A stretch of 64,000 bases of DNA from Mrakia gelida. Lineage: Eukaryota > Basidiomycota > Tremellomycetes > Cystofilobasidiales > Mrakiaceae. The notes beneath the pieces were generated by a model that was given only the letters and a program-made list of their open reading frames with translations, ran no database searches and was not told the origin of the DNA. Of this stretch, positions 1-15,413 are shown in pieces. Positions within the stretch are counted from its first letter, which is position 1. Every line of letters starts with the position of its first letter. The stretch lies in NCBI GenBank assembly GCA_024345305.1, contig BRON01000002.1, positions 682,001 to 746,000 on the forward strand, in the 5' to 3' direction. The translations under genes were made by a program, and so were the position numbers.

Positions 1-206
1 CTTGATCGGAACTGGAATGAAAAGCGATCGTCGTCGCATTCACCGAAGCTTGAGACCGTCCATGAAGCGATTCGTTGGAGAAAGACTGAGCTGAGCCCTC
101 TGTTTCCCTCCTTCGACAAACTCCGCTCTGCCACCGACACCCACCCTCGAGGAACAGGGTTGGTCCTTCCCTCCTCCCTCCCTTTTTTTTTTTTGAACGC
201 TTCCCT

Positions 207-3200
207 TCACGGTCCCTCAACGCCCACCATCTCCTCTTCCCTTCCCTCTTCGACTTCCTTCTCCTCCTCGACTGCAGTAGCAGGGACGACGACGACCACC
301 TCGGCGGCGGAAGGAGATCCCTCCTGAACTGCGTCGGCACCGAGGGAGAGGGAGGGAGGAGAAAGGGAGGAGGAGGGCGAGGAGTCCTTCTTCGGTTCGA
401 CGTCCACCACTCCCAACGGGCTCTTCGCTTTCGGACTCCTCTTGTAGACTTCGGGAGTCGGAAGATCTCCTCGAGGACTGGGAGGAGGATCGCTCATCCC
501 ATCCTCGACTCGGTGAGTTCGGAAGGGAAGGTGGACGAGGGAGGGAGGAGGTCCTTGTCGACCGACTCGAGGGACGGGCTGAGGAGGTCGCTCGAGGTTG
601 AACGATTGCGACGATGGAGGAGAGTTGAAGAGCGCTGGCTGGTGGTGGGGTGGAGGGTAGTGGGGATGAGGAGGAGGAGGGTAGCTTGAACGGTAGCCGT
701 TGTGGTGCTGAGGAGGAAGATGGGCGCCGGAGGGCTGAGGGTGGGGAGGTTGAGGTTGGTGGTACGGTCGGTGGGCAGCCTCCCGCTCGTGGAAAGGATG
801 GTAAGCTACTGGAGCTTGAAGAGGAAATGGAGAGCGAGGTCGGTAGGCTGGGTAGGCGTCTGCCAAAAAGGGAGAGGAAGGAAGCAAAGGTCAGTCAAAG
901 TTCCCTTAGCTCGCGTCTCTCAAAGGGAGGAGGGAAGGACAGCCCGAGCCGAACGAGAAGATGTCACTCACAGTGCTGCTGCTGATCTCTCCTCTCGATC
1001 TCCTCCTTCTCCTCAGCATGCCACCCTCGAATACCCATCTCCTCGTGGTCCTCCATCCCATCGTTCTCTCGATCCACCACCATCACTCCTCCATGGTCAA
1101 CGGGATCGACGTTTTGGTAGACGAGTCCCGAAGGCCTGCGAATCCCGTAGGGCTGGTGGAGCATCGGGAATCCGGAGGACGACGAGGAGGAGGTCGAAGA
1201 ACGAGAGTGTTGAATCGACGAGGCGTAGGAGGAGTCCTCGGAGGGTTTTCGAGACTTTGACGCCTCGTCGTCGGGAGAGTGGACTGATCGGAAGACGAGG
1301 GAGATCGCGAGGTCAGTTCGGTCGTACATCCCCTCTCTTACTCCTCTCGACCCATGAAGCAGAAGAAGAAGAAGCAGATACTGACCAAGTCCTCCTCTCA
1401 ATCCAGCCCTTCGACTCATTGCGGCCGACGAACTTGACGCGTTCGACTCAAGGACGAGTCCTCCTCCTCCTCGTCCTCCCTCGACGAACCCAGCAGTAGC
1501 GGTCATCAACGGCTTTACCACCTCTCCTCCAGACGGACCCGATCCCGACGTCCTCCCAGCTCTCACTCTCGAACGAGGCATGCCCTTCTTGGGTTTTCGA
1601 TCCGAATCTCGACACTCCTCAGCGAACTTGGGTCCTCGCTTGGTGCATCGCGCGCACGGTCGTTGTTCGTCGCAGGGCTCTGTAGGGAGGAAGCGAAACC
1701 AAACAAAGATGAGGTCAGTACGAAGTTTGCATTGGACTGCTAGTGAACAGGAGTGACGAACTGTGGACTGGAGAGGGGAGGGAGGAAGAGCGAGGAGGGA
1801 AGTCAGTTTTCGTGGCGTCTCGTTCTCGAGACTTTTTGGAAGAGAAGACGAAGGGAAGGGAAGACTCACGTTTCTGACACGTTGTGCACGCGTTCTGTTT
1901 TCGATTGTAGCAGGAGACAGAAGAAGGGAGAAGGAGAAAGGGATCTCGGTCAGTTCGAACTTTCCCTCGGTCGAGCAGGTCGAGACGTCGAAAAGAAGGA
2001 AGAGAGGACGAGGAAGCGAAGCGCGCGACTAACCTTGACTTGTCTCCTCGTCTTCTGTCCTCCGATCCAGTTATCCTCACCCTTCCCTCGTCCATCTACA
2101 CCAGGGGCAGCCCCAGCACCCGCCGCCTTCGCTCCCTTCTTCGCCTTCCCACCCATCTTGACGATCTGACTAGGTCGTCGCATCGGCTCTCCTCCAACAA
2201 GACCACCGCCACTCCCCTCTCCAGCGTAACCCATCCTCCCACCTCCCTGCATGTACGGCTGCCTCCCTCCGACCATCCCTCCTCCAGGTCCGGCAGAGTT
2301 CACCCATCCAACGGCTCCTCCTTGCTGCTCGAGAGGAGGCGACGTCTGCCACTGGTTCGGCGACGAGTACGGAGCGAGTTCGTCGTCGTGCTCCTCGTAG
2401 GCGGAGGATCCTCCCGAGTGGGAGTGGTAGGACGCGTAGGGCGACTGGGTGTCGACGTGGGAGGAGGTGGTCGAGTTGGAGTGACTGTGCTGAGGGATGA
2501 GAGGTCGGGAGAAGGTGGTAGGAGAGATGGTCGTGGGATGGTGCTGATCCTGGAGGGGAGAGGGAAGTCCGTACTGGTGCAGCTGCATGGGTTGACGACC
2601 GAGGAGGTGAGGGTGGCTTGGGTGAGGAGTAGGGAGGCTGGAGTTGTGATGGGGAGGAGGAGGACCGTAGGGAGATTGGGACCAGCTCGGAGGAGGAGGA
2701 GGAGGAGCGTAGCCCTGGTGATGGGAAGGGTAGGGAGACGACGACGCAGACGTCGACGCTGAGGGAGGTTGATGGTAGGCGAGAGGGATGTGATGGGGAG
2801 GAGGTGGTGGTTGCTGGTGAGGAGGATAGGTGCCCGAGTAGGAGGAAGAAGAGGAAGCGGCGTAATAGTAAGGAGAGGGAGGTCTGGATCGACCGTACCT
2901 CGCTTCCTCGTCCTGTAAGTCCTGATGATGTTGATTCTGGACCATCATATCGTGCTCTTGCTGACTCCTCGGCTCTCCTCTTCGTTCTCCTCCTACTACT
3001 ACAGGTGCTGCACCCTCGTCTTCTCCGGAATACGCCCTTCGCTCGAGGAAAAGTCCAGGACGACCTCCACCTCCTCCTGGTCCCTCTCTCCCTCCCAGCT
3101 CAGCAGAAGGAGGACGACTGGAGACGTAAGCCATCTCTCGATCCGAGGAGTTGGAGGAAGGGTACGAAGCCGTTCGAAGGTGGTTTGGGAAGGGAGGGGA

Positions 3201-3809
3201 AGGTTGAGATTGAGGAGGAGGAGGGAGAGGAGGATGTTGGAAGTCACCGACCGAGTACGACGACCCTGCTCCTCCCTCGTACGGGGTTGACTCGAGGGAG
3301 GTCGTCGCGGAGGATGAGGAGGAGAGGAGGGGAGGAGCGTATATGGGGTTGTAGTGATGGTGAGTGAGGTGTGAAGGCTGGTGGTTGAAGGACGAGGCTG
3401 AGGAAGAAGGAGGGTGGGGGTGTTGGTGATGGACGAAAGGGAGAGGAGGAGGTTGGAAGGCAGAGGAGTGCTGGCCTGAAGGCTGATAGGAGGAGGGAGC
3501 GTGTGCTGAGAGAACCGCAGCCGGGTCTCTATAAGCCGTCGAAGGTTGAGCTCGGGAGTATTGGTTTGGGTGGAAGGAGGAGGACGAGGAGGGAGGAGGA
3601 GGAGGAGGTTGAGCTCGTTCGTGATAGGGGTGGGTTGGAATCGTTCTCGTTCCTGAAGGAGTTGGCTCGTGATGATGATGGCTTCCTCTTTCGTTTCTGT
3701 ACGAGTGAGGATCCAGATCCGTCCGAGGGGCTGACTCCTGTCGAAAGGAAGGAACCTGATCTTGAAGGGGCTGAAGAGGAGGAGCAGGAGGTGAGCGGCC
3801 GGCAAACAT
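207..3809 (-). CDS. Zn(II)2Cys6-type transcription factor with long low-complexity arms
   Basis: Probable nuclear DNA-binding regulator. Exon 1 (3809 to 2034) encodes a very long Pro/Ser/His/Tyr-rich region starting MFAGRSPP and ending QKTRRQVK. Exon 2 (1894 to 1870) gives NACTTCQK. Exon 3 (1679 to 1386) gives PCDEQRPCARCTKRG, then a Cys in EECRD and a basic KPKKG tail. Together these form a fungal C6 zinc cluster of the type that follows a KN-AC motif. Exons 4 (1283-972) and 5 (859-207) are again Ser/Pro/His-rich and end in an acidic stretch. Joining exon 2 directly to exon 3 leaves the Cys2-Cys3 loop two residues short of the usual six; a 6-nt micro-exon at 1762-1767 would repair it. Target genes cannot be inferred. 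The cluster lying well inside the protein rather than at the N-terminus is a feature of this family group. The class is fairly sure, the exact splicing is not. Confidence 0.72.
1762..1767 (-). other. Candidate 6-nt micro-exon in the zinc-cluster coding region
   Basis: On the minus strand the six bases TCCACA are preceded by CTCCAG and followed by GTTCGT. The 190-bp gap between exons 2 and 3 holds two separate branch sites (AACTGAC and TACTGAC), which fits two introns of 102 and 82 bp rather than one. Including the six bases keeps frame and adds two residues between Cys2 and Cys3, giving the standard C-x2-C-x6-C spacing. The same unusual GTTCGT donor appears to be used in the HECT gene near 8.85 kb. 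Confidence 0.4.
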
Positions 3810-5608
3810 CTCGTTTGGTTTCGCCGTTTTCTTTTCCTGCTTGAGTGGGAGAGGAGGGAGAGCGAGGGAGACGGAGGAGATTAAGGAAGGGAGGAGATGA
3901 AGAGAGGTGTGTCGGAGAGTTTGCTTTCAAGTGGACAGTCGGAGTTGGAGAAGAGAGGAAGGGAGGGAGCTGCAGCTCCGTCGCCATGTTTTTCTCACCC
4001 CCTCGCTGATTCTCTCCCTTGAGCTTCGAATCCCCACGCAACGAGATTCGGGCTTGATCAGATCCTCGCGTGGTAAGGCCGTAGAACGCTGCGCAACAGA
4101 CTGCTTCTCCGGTTCGATCTTGCCGTCCCGACCAACCTCGACGCGTTCTTTTGCCTATATCTGCTGCTCTGGAAGAGCAAGAAGGAAGAGATTTTCTCAA
4201 GCTTCAGGAGACGCTCGGGCCCTTCGGTTCACTTCTTTATGAGCATGAATTCATCAACTCAGCGTCCATGATGGACAGAGAAGGGCACAGAAAGGAAGAA
4301 GCCGGCGTCGCTTTTCTTCTTGCCCCTCGTTAGTTTGAAGGTGCTGGTCTCCCCTTGTTTGGTTTCTCTACCCCCTCACGGCGGCCTCTCTCTCTCCCTC
4401 TCTCCTCCCCTCGTACGAGGAAACTCCGTCTGTTTGTTCGAACGGAGCGAACGACGACGCGTCCAAGCTTCTCGCTCTCTTTTCCATCGCTCGTCTTCGT
4501 CTTTCTTTCTCGTTTTTCTAAGGAAGGAACGAGCCCCCTTGCCGTGCTGAACCCCGAAACAGAGCACAGAACGAGAACGAAGGGGGAAGAACCGAAACGG
4601 CCAAACCGGGGGAGTCGAACCTGGGGGAGGGAGAAGAAGGGGAAGAGGACGAGAAGAGACGCGTGCGTTCCCTTTTGGGTTTTTGGATCCGATAAAAGCT
4701 CTATAGTTTGCTCCCTTGCCCTCTCTTACTGGTGCTTGATCCCTCTTCACCGAGCTGCTTTTGGCCTGTCTCGCGCAAGCTGTCGAGGAAGAAGGGGAAG
4801 GTTTGCGTCGTCCAAAACGAAGACGAGACAAGAGCCCCCTGGCTGCCTCGCTATCCTCCCGTCCTCTCCGATTTCTCGCATCTCTCGCATCTCTTCCTCG
4901 CGAGGGAAGGAAGCAAATTTACCAAGACCTCTCGATCCATGAACTATGTGTGTATCAAGCAGCTCATATGCGTCGAGTAGATTGAAACCTGTCTCGGGAT
5001 TAACAGGGAGAGAGGGAACGAAGCGCAAAAGGACGCGAACTTCGGACGTCGGGCGGGAGGGAGGAGGGGAGGGGGCTTGTCTCGCATAGAAAAGAGGGTG
5101 GAAGACGAAGGTTTTCCAACTCCCTCATGGTCACCATGCTGACCTTCTTTATGCTTCCCTTCCTCGTATTCTTGGACGGGACTGTGCAGGTTTCAGCGGG
5201 AGCGTTGGCAAGAGGAAAGGCGAGAGATGGCCGAACGAGAAGAGGTGAGTCGCCGTCGTTTTCCTTTGCTTCCCTCGAGCCTGTCTGTCTGTTCTCGTTC
5301 AAGTCTGGCTGGGGCGAGTTTAGGCGAGAATGGGAGTGTGCTTGCTCTGATACGGACCAGACCGCCGCTCGTTCAACTCAACTCGGGTCTTTTCGAGGCA
5401 TTTCAACGCGAAAACGCGTCGAGGTCGAGTCGAGTCGTTTCGTTCTTTCGTTCTCCAGTCGAGCAACGATGCACAGCTACGAATGATACATACAGTATAC
5501 TCCTCCTGCTTCTTCTTCTCTTCTTCTTCTTCGTCTTCTAGATTAGGTTTTGTACGGATGTAAGGTAAAAACGAACGGACGAGCTTCGTCAAGTCAAGTC
5601 CAGCGAGA
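3810..5608. other. Intergenic region, 1.8 kb, mostly without recognisable genes
   Basis: This lies between the transcription factor start and the ALG9 stop. It should hold the promoter and 5' leader of the transcription factor and the 3' end of ALG9. From 3.9 to 5.1 kb I see almost no CTGAC branch sites on either strand, unlike the genic parts of the window, so spliced genes are unlikely there. The short open frames at 4151-4333 and 4761-4985 read like plausible peptides but have no recognisable family. An exon-like block near 5.19-5.24 kb is listed separately. Confidence 0.5.
5188..5486 (+). other. Possible short spliced gene fragment, unrecognised
   Basis: A CTGACC branch site at about 5149 is followed by an acceptor near 5189. 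An exon of about 54 bp then encodes a highly charged helix (FQRERWQEERREMAEREE) that ends at a GTGAGT donor near 5244. A following open stretch to the stop at 5486 can be joined after an acceptor near 5324. No first exon with a convincing start was found and no family is recognised. It may be a small gene, a non-coding transcript or chance. Confidence 0.18.
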
Positions 5609-8325
5609 TCAACGACCCTCTCGACCCTCCCTCCTCGCGAGCAAGCAGAACTCTCCCCATCCCAACCTTCCGTTGTTCCCCCACCAGCTTCCCGGCGCCC
5701 AGAAGGCTCGGAAGAAGGACTTGGAGTTTTGAGCGTCGAGGAAGGGAGCGCAAAGGAGGGAATCCCAGGTCTTGGTGTCGAGGACGTAAGGGGGTTCGAG
5801 GGAGTCGACGGCGGGAGTGGGTCGAAGAGGGAAGTGCGAGTCGAGGAGGTAGTGGCAGGTTGATGGGTCGACCTGAGCGAAGAAGGAGAGAAATAGGGAG
5901 AAGGAAGAACGAAGTCAGCGAAAGGAGATGCAAGCAAGAGAAGACGAAGGAGAAACGATTCGTCGACTCACGTATTGCGAGCTCTCCTCCTCGTTCAAAT
6001 CGTTCAGCCCCTCCGTCGCCCACCTCGTTCCCTCCCTCCTCCACCACCCATCAGCAGTCTTCCCACTAGGCTTCCACCTCCCCGGAAGAGCTCCATCGAA
6101 CTCGCTCTTGATCCATCGAACCTCGATTCCATCGGGAACTAACCAACTTCCAGTGAATCGATGCCACTCCTTCCCGTAGCAGAGTCGAAGTCCTTCTCCG
6201 TTGTTGAGGTCCTTGATCGGTGAGAGATCCCATTCGTCCCAGTCGTTGGTTCCGTTGTGCTGGATGGGGATGTGGCCGAGCGAGGAGAGGAGGGAGGGGA
6301 GCTCGACGTACTCGAGGTGGTAGGAGGTTCGGAGGGGAGCGACGTAGTAGGTTTGGAGGGCGAAGATTCGAGAGACGGAGAAGAGCATGGTGATGAGGAC
6401 GGTGATGAGAGTGAAGTATCCCATGAAGTTGGTTTGGGTGGCCTGAGGAGGAAGACGGGGAATGAACGCGAGTCAGAACTAAGGAAAAAGACGCGTCGAA
6501 CGCGAGGCAAAGGTTCGCGACTGACCTGGTAAGACGACTTCTTCAGCCTAGCGTACCCGTTCTCGACCCATCCTCGAACGAGGAACAAGGTGATCCCAGC
6601 GTTCAAGCCGACGAGAGGGTAGGCGGGCCACATGAACCTCTCCTCCTTGTGAGCCTGAGCGCTCAACACCGCCAACCACAGGTAAAGCCCACTCAGCCGC
6701 AGCACGACGAGCGTGTAAGGACTGGTCTCTCCCTCCTTGGGCCGACGCTGAGACGATCCGAGTCGCTTGTAGTCGAACAGGTAGGTGAAGGCGAGGGCGG
6801 GGAGAGAGAGGAGGGAAAGGGGGAGGAGGAAGTTGAAGTTGAGGAAGAGGTTGGAGAGGTAGAAGGTGGTAGGCTCGGTTCCGTAGAGATCTGGGGATCC
6901 TCCGTTGGTCGAGAAAAGGTTGTAGAGGACGATGTTGAGAGCAGGGAGGGTAGGTCGTCCGTACGCGTAGGAGTCGACGAGGAAGATGGGGATCTGTTGC
7001 GAACACAAGAGCTGGTGAGCTTCGAGCTTGTTGGGTTCGGAGAAACGAGTCAGAGAGATGGAACTCACGAAGATCAAGCTCGAAACCAGTCCAGCTCCCA
7101 GCAACCTCTTGACCCTACCAAACCTCCAAGCCATCCTGGCGCCCGAGTCCGAGCTGAGAATGTCCTTTCCTCCGATGAAGAGCTCCTCGAAGACGAAGGG
7201 GATGGCGAGGAGGAGGGAGAAGGGCCAGGCGAAGATGGCGCCGAAGGCGAAGAAGAAGGTAGCGAGGTAGACTCGGCGAGTCGATCCAGGTCCATCAGAG
7301 GAGGTGGGTTTGAGGTAGAACGAGTAGGCGAGGAGGGTGGTGTGCATGGTTGTCGACGAAGGGAGGAAGGCTGAACGCGAGAACGAGAGGTCAGCGTGAG
7401 CTCACACAGGGAGTCGACGGAGTAGAAAATTCTGAGCTCACCAGTCGAAGCGTTCCACATTCCAGCCGAGAGGAGCATGCCAAACAGGAAATATCGTCCG
7501 ACGCGATCGTTGACGTTCTCGACGACGGCTCGATAGAAGCGAGCTTCGACGAAGGAGCAGATGAAGGCCGAGAAGATTCGAACACAGAAGAAGGCTTGTC
7601 TCTGTAGGAGTTGGGAGGAGGAGTTCGGTGAGCTCTTCAAAGTAGGCAGATAGAGAGCAAAGAGAGGGAGAGGAACGAACCTTTCCGAGGTTCATGAAGT
7701 AAGGGACAATCTCGGCTGCTGGCAGGAAGGTTGCGACGTACGCCCAGCTTCGAATAGCGTACTGGGGCGAGAGTTCCCAGGTCTGGAAGCCAGTTCCTCG
7801 AGAGAGGTAGTGGAGAGGCTCCCAGAAGTTGAAGACTGGAGGAGGAGTAGGGTGACGTTGACCAAGGAGAGGAGAGGGAAAGAGGAACGGTGAGCTCGAG
7901 CGAAAACAGCTCGACATTTCTCCTTCGTCCTTCCCTGCCTCCCTGCTAGATTTGAGAGACGAAACACGTACCCTCGTCGCAGTCGCTGATTCCCGTGTAC
8001 ATGGCAGCGGTGAAACGAACGAAGATGAGGACTCTGAAGGCGAGGGAGAGGGAAGGAGTCCAAGGAGGTCGAGCGGATCTGAGCAACAAGAGCAAACCGA
8101 GAACGAACGAGCAAAGTTTGGCACTCGCTCTCTTGACACTGGAGTAGGTAAAGAAGAGGGTACTCACCTCCTAAGCTGATCTACGAGCAAACCTGTGTGC
8201 CGGTCTATCCATCTTTTGGGCTTCATCTCGTTCCCCAACTTGTCGAGCTCTTTGACTTTGTCCCTGTTCCCTCCTCTGAACCGAATCGTTTCGTGGCCGC
8301 CTCCGAGAGTGGTAGAGTACGACAT
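5609..8325 (-). CDS. ALG9: ALG9, ER alpha-1,2-mannosyltransferase (GT22 family)
   Basis: Adds alpha-1,2-linked mannose from dolichol-phosphate mannose to the growing N-glycan precursor on the ER lumen side. The start MSYSTTLGG at 8325 is followed by many small exons. The GT22 signature is visible as SDCDE joined across an intron to VFNFWEPLHYL, followed by RGTGFQTWELSP and YAIRSWAY. Further hydrophobic exons give the polytopic membrane core (for example YLATFFFAFGAIFAWPFSLL and AHKEERFMWPAYPL). The C-terminal lumenal part ends with a conserved block containing CAPFLDAQNS and FFRAFWAPGSWWG; the stop is at 5609-5611. Length and exon order fit a complete ALG9 of about 600 residues. The gene is divergent from the HECT ligase, 257 bp between starts. 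Confidence 0.9.
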
Positions 8326-8582
8326 TCTTCAAGAAGGAAAGAGAAGGGGTTGGGAAAATAGAGAAGGATGTGGTTGGGAGCTGACTGAGTTTCTTTGGGC
8401 TGAAAAAGGAGGGGAAGGAGCGAGCTCTCGGACTCTTCGAGGATCGGTCAGACAAAAGGTGAGCTCGACCTTGCCGAACTCATCCCCGCTCTTCGCTCTC
8501 CTCCAACAACGACGACAAAGTCTCGGCCAAAGAAATCCCTCACATCAACATCCCCATCGTCATTCAAAACATCAGAACCTAG
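8326..8582. promoter_or_regulatory. Divergent intergenic region between ALG9 and the HECT ligase gene
   Basis: The 257 bp between the ALG9 start (minus) and the HECT gene start (plus) must carry both promoters. I see no clear TATA box. A GTGAGC-like donor near 8458 could mark a 5' leader intron of the plus-strand gene. Confidence 0.35.
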
Positions 8583-12557
<3,975 letters not shown>

Positions 12558-12794
12558 GGGAGGGGAGAGCCGGTTCTCTCACTCGCGAATAGTCGAAGTC
12601 CACCGTTTCGGTTCTCCTGTCTCTCACCTCTCCATCTCTACTCGCACCCTTGTCTCGTCTCTTACATATCGTTGACCAACTCCATCTCTATTATGGTACA
12701 CCTTTCTCCCCTCTCCCTCTTTACTCTCTCGCTGTCTCCTCGAAAGGATTCGAATCTCGCGCGCGTCCGACCTCCCCGGCTCCTCCACCGATTC

Positions 12795-13159
12795 TTACAG
12801 TCCCTTTTCATCCCCATACGTCGGCGGTGGTGTCCCAAACGGTCTAGAACGACCAAAGAGACGCCCAGACTCAGTCAGCGGTCATGTCGAGATCGAAAGA
12901 GGAGGAAGAGACGAGGCGAGACGAAACGAAACGAGACTCACCGTTTCCGCTGCAAAGCGTACTCTTTCAGCTCTCGTTTCTTCATCTCCTTCTTGTACTC
13001 CTCGTGCTCAACATAGTCCCGATACGAAGGCTGATCTGGAGTTTCAGATCGGAAGTAAATGGTGTTGCGAGGGAGACCAGCGGCAGAGACGGCGAGGGAT
13101 TGGAGGGAGAGGATGGACGCGACGAGGGGGAGTAGGGAGGGAAGGAGGATAAGGCGCAT
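12795..13159 (-). CDS. Small predicted secreted or ER membrane protein, unrecognised
   Basis: Two exons give a protein of about 87 residues. The first starts MRLILLPSLLPLVASILSLQ, a strong signal peptide or membrane anchor ending near SAA. It continues with RNTIYFRSETPDQPSYRDYV and a charged helix (HEEYKKEMKKRELKEYALQ), then meets a GTGAGT donor near 12947. After an intron with a weak branch site, the last exon reads FGTPPPTYGDEKGL and stops at 12795. The splice keeps frame. The gene is convergent with the HECT ligase, whose stop is 237 bp away. I do not recognise the family. The N-terminal hydrophobic segment plus a short charged tail would suit a small ER or mitochondrial membrane subunit, but that is a guess. 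Confidence 0.5.
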
Positions 13160-13847
13160 GGTGCGTTGGTTGTTGTCGGAGGAAAAGAGCGGAAAAGAGA
13201 GAAGGTCAGAGCTGGCGTGTTGCTGTTTCTTCTGCCGGGAGACGGAGTGGCTGGACGAGGATGAATTGTGGTCGGAAGAGAAACGCAGATCGAGGCGGTT
13301 CGGTTCGATTCGAGATGATCAGTGCCGTCGTAGCAGCTTCTCAGAAGGGGTCAGAGCCGCGAAGAGAAAGATAGCCGAAGTTGAGAAGGCGGCGGAGGCC
13401 GAAGGAGGAGGGAAGTGGGAGACAAGACGTCTCAACTTCGCCTTTCTCCCGACGCGTCGTCGCGACTTCTTTTTCTCCTCCCCATTGGCTAATCTCGAGT
13501 CGTCGTCGACGGAAAGAGTATTCGTTCAGGAGTCTATCAGAGTGAAAAGAAGGCTGAACAACATAAAAAGAGAAAGGAGAAACCGAAGGCATGGCGTTAA
13601 GAGGCGAGCCTCGAGGGAAGGAGAATGAGCAGGCGTGTAAGACGGTTACGGATAGTGTGATATGATGGTGGTACAGAGAGATAGAGACGAGGCATAAAAA
13701 GAAGCCCAAGAGAAGATCGAAGGGAAGAAGATCGAAAGAAGAGGAACGAAGGAGCGACGCGAGCGAGGAGGACGAAACGAAAGTGAACGAGCGAAGACAG
13801 ACCAGACTAGAGCCTCTCCTCCCTCGACTCGACCGGTGTCGGCCTCC
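13160..13847. other. Intergenic region without recognisable genes
   Basis: About 690 bp between the start of the small signal-peptide gene and the stop of the HVA22-type gene. It should hold the promoter of the former and the 3' end of the latter. The short open frames here are purine-rich and look like chance. Confidence 0.5.
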
Positions 13848-15413
13848 TCAATCCCTCTTCTGAACCTTCTCGTACCCTTGAGGAGATCCTCCCCACCCAA
13901 ACCAACCGCCAGACGATCGACCTCCAGCTCCAACTCCCGCGAGACCACCAGCGTCCTCGTCGATCTCGTCCCTCCCAATCTGCTCGTACGCACTCTGACC
14001 CAACCAAGGACTGCCCGACCTAGATCCTCCTCCTCCTCCACCGTCATCGCTCCCGTTCCCTCCATCGTTCCCTCCTCCGAATCCGTGAGGAGGAGACGCG
14101 AGAGCAGCCAGTTCAGCCTCGAGTTGAGCTCGCCTGGAACGGATCTCTCCTGTCGAGAGAGGTCGACTGTTGGATCCGGAGGCGAAAGCTGAGGATGAGG
14201 AGGAGATTTCGGGAGGTGAGGGTTGTCGAGCTTCGAAGGTGGAGGTGCTGCCTGGGGTGGAAACGGCTCGTCGACCTGGAGCGGCGGCGAGGTGGGCTTG
14301 TCCTGCGGCGTAGACGACGGGAGCGTACTGGGTGACGAAGGAAGCGGCGTAGTTGTAGGCGGAGGAGTGAGCTCCTGATTGGGACTGCTGGTGCTGCTGA
14401 GGGTAGATGGGGAAAGAAGAGGAGGAGGAGGGATCGTGTTGGGAGACGGTGACTGAGGGAGCTGAGTTGGAGGAGTGAAGGGAAGGAGGGATGGCGATGT
14501 TGGAGGAGAGGTGTGGAGAAGGGTAAGGGTGGTAGGATTGGTCGACGGATTGAGCAGATGGAGCTGCAGGAATGAGAGACGAGAGCTGAGGAGTGCAAGG
14601 AACAGGGGAGAGGAGACGCGAATCGAAAGGGTCAGCTGATGGTTCAATGAGGGAAACGAGATCCAAGATCGTAGGAGAGTAGGAGTACTCACGTTGAGTC
14701 TCTCCCTGGCTTGGTTCCAGACGTAGGTGATTCCCCTCGAGATCCATCCTGAGGCCATGTATCGAACGTCGCCGAGGAGAGCGTCGACGTCTCGTTCGTG
14801 AGCGGTGAAGAGCGGAGAGACGTAGTTTCGGTAGACGTAGGTTGATCCCTGAGCACCAAACGATCACAGAAGAGCAACGAGTCAGCTCTCAGGAGTCTCA
14901 TAGAACGTCCTTATCAAGGAAGAAAGCCGAAGGAAGCAACGGGTGGAGCTCTCGAGAGTCGAACGAGAGAGGGTCGGTTGCTCTCCCTTCCTTCCCTTCG
15001 TTCCAACAGCTCATCGCCACCCCCTCCCCCCTCTTTTCCCATCATCCAAAGCTTCGATATGAAGCTCTTACTCACCTCTGTCTGGGGAGCTACCATCCAA
15101 AGCATGATTCCAAGCTTGATCTCTGAGTAGAAGGGGATCCAAGCGACGATCCATCCCACGGCACCCTCAGCTCCCGTCAAAGCTCCGACGACACACCAGT
15201 AGACGAGCCAGCGTTCAATTTGAGGATGATCGTTCGTGCTGATAGACTTGTAGGACGCATAGGCAGGGTAGGCAAAGGCAGCGACGTTGCTGTGAGACAG
15301 GGAAGGGGAGAACGGTCAGCTGCGGTGGAGAGGGAAGGGAGAGGAGGGAAGGGAAGGTGGGGAGGGGAGATAACGAACCAGACTGAACGAGAGAAGAGAC
15401 CCAGAAGACCCAT
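13848..15413 (-). CDS. TB2/DP1/HVA22 (REEP) family ER membrane-shaping protein with long disordered tail
   Basis: REEP/Yop1-type proteins insert hairpins into the ER membrane and bend it into tubules. The start MGLLGLFSRSV at 15413 leads, over several exons, to the family core: FAYPAYASYKSI, IERWLVYWCVVGALTGAEG, WIVAWIPFYSEIKLGIMLWM, VAPQTE joined to GSTYVYRNYVSPLFTAHERD. The next exon continues YMASGWISRGITYVWNQARE. A long Ser/Gly/Gln/Pro-rich C-terminus follows, with a short coiled segment (IRSRRAQLEAELAALA), ending QGYEKVQKRD. The long tail makes it closer to REEP1-4-type or fungal long HVA22 proteins than to compact Yop1. The tail is poorly conserved in general and its role is unknown. 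Confidence 0.82.

Noticed and set aside
702..1499. Long plus-strand open frame opposite the transcription factor
   Set aside because: Arg/Ser/Leu-rich shadow of the low-complexity minus-strand exons. It has no start context or family, and the minus strand has consistent splice sites.
12740..12770. GATTCGAATC palindrome as a tRNA T-loop
   Set aside because: No acceptor, D or anticodon stems could be placed around it on either strand. No convincing tRNA gene was found in the window.
13836..14192. Plus-strand open frame in the HVA22-type gene region
   Set aside because: Antisense to the disordered tail exon of the minus-strand gene; composition is a mirror of it.
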